A stretch of DNA of 64,000 nt from Diphasiastrum complanatum (taxonomy: Eukaryota > Streptophyta > Lycopodiopsida > Lycopodiales > Lycopodiaceae): assembly GCA_029204225.1 (NCBI GenBank), contig CM055093.1, forward strand, positions 45,618,338-45,682,337, in the 5' to 3' direction. Each line of letters opens with the position of its first letter. The first letter of the stretch is position 1. Positions 60,035-64,000 of the stretch are shown here, one piece after another. Under the pieces are notes generated by a model. The model saw only the letters and a list, made by a program, of their open reading frames with translations. It was not told the origin of the DNA and made no database searches. The position numbers and the translations under genes were made by a program.

Positions 60035-60066
60035 ATGTACCATTGGGTACCATAACAACATTAATG

Positions 60067-60114
<48 letters not shown>
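60035..60114 (+). mobile_element. LINE or SINE 3' tail with (TC)n, copy 2
   Basis: TTTTATGTACCATTGGGTAC, then CATAACAACATTAATGAA and (TC)n from 60069 to 60114. The hairpin stem GTACC/GGTAC has loop ATTG. The element's body upstream is not identifiable. Confidence 0.6.
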
Positions 60115-60121
<7 letters not shown>

Positions 60122-61119
60122 TTGAACATCATCCACAAAACAGATCCGATTTAGGCTGGCTTTGTTCTTTTATGTAAAGGTTACAAATTTACAAGTCCAA
60201 GTTATAACATACCAAAAAAATAGAAGCACTAGGCAAAGAACAATGCGCATCCAACTTGCAAATGCATTACCACGGATAACCATGCCAATAAGTAACGCTT
60301 CAAAAACTACTTCAAGTCACAATCTAGTTACCGGTGTGTCTGTGGGAATGCAGAATATACCTGCATATTTAAGTGGTTGCACTACATTTGTCACCATGCT
60401 ACAGTGCCTATGTGCATGTCAATAAATGCAAATACTCGTGTCAACACTAACTCTTAGCTCAGTTTATGTCTTTGTATAACTGTGCACATACACGCATACA
60501 CAGCAGAGTTCATTTTCATTAGTACTGTACTACTATAGTATGCTCATTTGTATCTTCAAAAGTGCCTTCTTGAGAGCGGCATTTGATATACATCACTAAA
60601 AAGTACTCTCATCCAAAAAGCATCTGCACTGGTCTCTAGCTTCCAATTCTTATTCAATACAATTCCTTGTGATAAAACTTTGCAAATGTTAATAATCATG
60701 GCAGTGTCTTGCTACATAAAATATACTTCAAACTCACACTAGTTATTTTCATTGCCGACTGGTCATGATCAATTTCAAAGATGACAGTGACTGGGTTTAA
60801 AGTGTTTCTTTCTACAGTACAAAAATAGTATACTAGAAGATCTTCTAACTGCTTCAAACTTTCCCACATTTAAATACATCCATTTATTAGTTTTCGCAAG
60901 CAATGGTTTTACTCCTATTTAGCAGTGATAGTCCCCATTGGATTGATCACATAAAATGAGGACATCCCTGCATAACTCCCCAAGTCAATCATTTACAGGT
61001 GCACAGAAATCTAGTTATCACGTTTATTGGAGGAAAGGCACTAGCAATTTCATTACTGTCAACATAAAAAAAATCATAACTGCAAATTTTAACATACGGC
61101 AAAAATAATTGGATACAAC
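60115..61119. other. Intron sequence without gene
   Basis: No coding region was recognised up to the exon at 61120. Confidence 0.45.
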
Positions 61120-61335
61120 CTTGAGCTCATCTCGTTTGCGAGATTTGAGTTGAGACAGCTGATTGTCAGCTTCCCGAAGGCGATCTTGGAATGACTTCTT
61201 GTCCACAACAAGCTTCGCAATCTCTTCATCACGTTCAGATCTCACCCAATCAAGTTGATTTTCTGACTCACGAAGTCGTTCAGCTAGATCCTTCTTCTCC
61301 CGTCCAACACGATCAACCTCTGCCTTTGTTTCGGC
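61120..61335 (-). CDS. Coiled-coil protein gene, upstream exon
   Basis: This 216-bp exon encodes 72 residues, phase 0 at both ends. The acceptor TTTTTTAG is at 61337-61336 and the donor AAG|GTTGTA at 61120-61119. The protein is AETKAEVDRVGREKKDLAER, LRESENQLDWVRSERDEEIA, KLVVDKKSFQDRLREADNQL and SQLKSRKRDELK. It is strongly charged, with a repeated (K/R)DLAERLRE-type heptad (LAERLRESE here, LAERLKNAE in the next exon), which supports both exons being in one gene. It lies 24.6 kb upstream of the next exon. The gene's 5' end and promoter are outside the window. No function can be assigned from these repeats. Confidence 0.85.
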
Positions 61336-63320
61336 CTAAAAAAGCAAGTAATCATGAGGCCCATGATCAAATTGACAGAGGACTCATCACATAACTATTT
61401 GTGCTAGGATACTAAAAAAAATTATAGTATGGCATAGCAATTGAACTGATCTCCAGTTCCAACGTGCAACTTTTCAAATCAACATGGATACATCTGCAGT
61501 GTCAAAGTATGTGAAGGTTTAACGCCCCTCGTCTCTTTGAATTGAGGGGCTATCCTAAAAAGGCAGCTGATAGCATGTTATGTGATTACAATTCTGCAAG
61601 CGGATGCTTTGCATATATGGAATCAACAGCAGATTAGATGATAATGAAAAAAAAGCCTTTCTTTTTCAGAATCAACCTGAATATAAAACCTCTTCACTCC
61701 TATTGCAAGAACATAATCTATTACATTGTTAGGTTGCGAATAATCCTTTCCATTTTCTTGGCATTTGAGAACCTCAAAACTTATTGTAACATTGATCAAG
61801 GTCACCTCTTGCAACCACATATTGCTAATATTGGCGTAATAACATATATTCATGAAATCAAAATGAGCCTTGGAAATCTAAGTTAATGCACCTCATGAGA
61901 TAGAAGTAATTTAGCATATCACTTAGTCAACCAAGAACTTTATTAGAGTCAAGTTGTAGTTGAACTAACCTCCTCAAACAATAAAATTTCCATTCTTTGA
62001 TCGACAAAGGGTTGGTCAAGTACCATAAATTTCAATCGGCACTCATGTCCATCATATAACACATATAAGATTAAAGCAAGGGTGGAAAATGCATAAAAAG
62101 CTTGCATACTCTATCTAACAATTTAAATGCCAGCCATATCCTTAACCTTATTAGAGGACCTCTTTTTCACGGGACTTGACCCAAAATTGAATTTCTACAG
62201 GGCAATGAAACAATACCCCAACCCCAACACCCACACCAAAGATTGTTACTGAATTACAAAGAATCCTATAGAACCGATATATGTATTGTTAGACTTTAAT
62301 AAACATCAAATATGGCAAGGATGTTATCAAGCCATCAATGCTTTTGGCCATAATGTTTGCATCAAATCAAATTCTTATGAGGAACTTTTCACGGCCAAGT
62401 CAAAGCTTAATTTCCACTGACACCATATGCAAGCCCTGCCGATCCATTATCATTGGAAGATTTCTTCATGTTGTTTGATTGAACTTCTACTTTACTTATC
62501 TTTGTTCCCTGCATAAGATATTAATCCCTAGGCAGCATGTCAGTCCACCTCCTCTGAACCAAACATTTCCTTTTGAGCCTCCATGATATTTTGTCCAGGA
62601 GTTGTCTCAATTATGGGTTCAATATTGCAGCAGCCATCCCTAATCAACCACCTTCCACTCCATTGAGAGTCGGAAGGTGTTATATTGAAGCTTTCTTTCC
62701 TTGTTTGATCTTTTCATTTCCTTTGATACAGTTCTTATGAAGTCCTTTATTGCCACTTGTCATGCCTATATAAACTTTTGGTTTCAAATTATTTGTTATC
62801 GACCCATTGTGCGCCACTTGTCCCATTATTTCGCAGTTTCTCCTTTCCATGTAAGATGTCACGAATGAAAAGAAAAGGAATGGAGGAGGAGGAGGAGGAG
62901 AAAGACAAGGAAGAGGGGGAGAAAGTGAAGATGTTGAAAGTTAGAAGTAGCTACTAGCTAATACAGTATACTACTAAGTAGTTGCTTAACCTACTAGTGC
63001 AAATTGACAGTGTATACTCTCTTCACTCACTCTCTCCATCTCCAGTCACCAAGAAGAGCCAACCTGGGATTACAAGGGTAGTTTTTGGTGAATATGGAAG
63101 TTTGGGCACTAAGATGAGGAACTGCAGCTATAGTTGGACGAGCTACACGAGTGCCCCCATCTGTATACGAGCTCAATCTCTTGCGTCCATGGGACCGGGA
63201 TGTCGATGCTTGACAATAACATGCATGCAAACATGTACTACCAAATCATACACAAATCTCAACTAGCAAGACAAACTAAATCTATGCAATCTACTACGAG
63301 CTTCACTTCTACCTACACTC
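61336..63320. other. Upstream intron sequence, no exon recognised
   Basis: No further coiled-coil exon is visible on the minus strand. A short GAGGAGGAGG purine run lies near 62885. Confidence 0.4.
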
Positions 63321-63326
63321 TCATAT

Positions 63327-63549
63327 ATGGATCACAGTCAAGCTCGTATTACCCAGTTCTTCCAAAAGCGAGACAGAGATGATATTTCAGTTGAGGATTT
63401 TGAAGTCCCTGTTCGAAGATTGAAGACATAGAGAGTTTCACATGCTTCTACTAGATCCAGTGCTACCAGGTCTTCACGTGCTTCCCGCCAGCCTACATCA
63501 CGCTCCACTACTACCATCACTCATTACTTTCAGCTCGCTCATAGGTAGT
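63327..63549 (+). pseudogene. Small ORF with PCNA-box-like motif, broken
   Basis: An ATG at 63327 opens MDHSQARITQFFQKRDRDD. A stop follows ~34 codons in, then the frame continues as a Ser/Thr/Arg-rich stretch ending TTTITHYFQLAHR and a stop. The QARITQFF part fits the PCNA-interacting box (Q-x-x-I-x-x-F-F). I do not recognise the protein. It may be a LINE or other transposon fragment next to the SINE-like unit, or a chance match. Confidence 0.3.
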
Positions 63550-63555
63550 CTCCTC

Positions 63556-64000
<445 letters not shown>

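Larger units (their letters stand above)
36539..61119 (-). other. 24.6-kb intron of the coiled-coil gene
   Basis: Bounded by a GT donor at 61119-61118 and an AG acceptor at 36540-36539, phase 0. It holds a deleted LINE, a complete gypsy, a hAT element with a nested LINE and solo LTR, and a LINE tail. An unrecognised small exon within it is possible. Confidence 0.65.

Overview
The window looks like nuclear DNA of a vascular plant with a large, repeat-packed genome. The evidence is Ty1/copia and Ty3/gypsy elements primed by initiator-Met tRNA (TGGTATCAGAGC sites), several hAT elements, two unrelated LINE lineages, and one host gene whose introns have grown to about 14.6 and 24.6 kb. The style suggests a fern or another large-genome lineage, but nothing I can see fixes the taxon. 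There is no prokaryotic-style gene cluster, CRISPR array, rRNA gene or convincing functional tRNA gene.

Host gene. Three exons on the minus strand (61335-61120, 36538-36278, 21708-21355) join in frame into the C-terminal part of a long coiled-coil protein ending in a Pro/Gly-rich tail. The 5' exons lie beyond the right edge. Almost everything between 21.7 and 61.1 kb sits in its two introns.

Layout. 0-2 kb: a broken copia gag with its primer site and LTR, then a 3' LTR of another copia. 2.4-10 kb: a complete copia element (3193-9428, 737-bp LTRs, target duplication AAAGG) nested in the integrase region of an older copia. 12.8-15.4 kb: a TRIM-like unit whose putative LTR carries a tRNA-like sequence, a second copy of the first LTR family, and a copia gag/protease remnant. 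16.1-16.6 kb: a gypsy LTR with an inverted middle. 17.6-18.2 kb: the 3' end of a LINE with a C-terminal endonuclease-like domain. The 14.6-kb intron holds an 808-bp hAT-type element with a captured P450-like fragment, a deleted copia, a Penelope-like RT remnant, a 416-bp hAT-type element, a gypsy 3' end, and a third hAT-like element. The 24.6-kb intron holds an internally deleted copy of the endonuclease LINE, a very young gypsy chromovirus (40658-45791, LTRs differing at one noticed base, target duplication CCTAG), a degraded hAT fragment, a hAT element with a multi-exon transposase gene that is interrupted by a solo gypsy LTR, a full-length Tx1/L1-like LINE inserted in that hAT inside GA/GT microsatellite, and a LINE tail. 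A SINE-like unit and a LINE fragment at the right edge sit beyond the 5'-most visible exon, probably in a further intron.

The most interesting signal is a LINE/SINE partnership. Three copies end in the same short hairpin (GTACC-NNNN-GGTAY) followed by a TTAAT-type stretch and a (TC)n array. Two LINE copies also begin directly next to GA/TC microsatellite. This suggests a plant LINE that uses TC-microsatellite DNA as target or tail, and a tRNA-derived SINE that borrows its 3' end.
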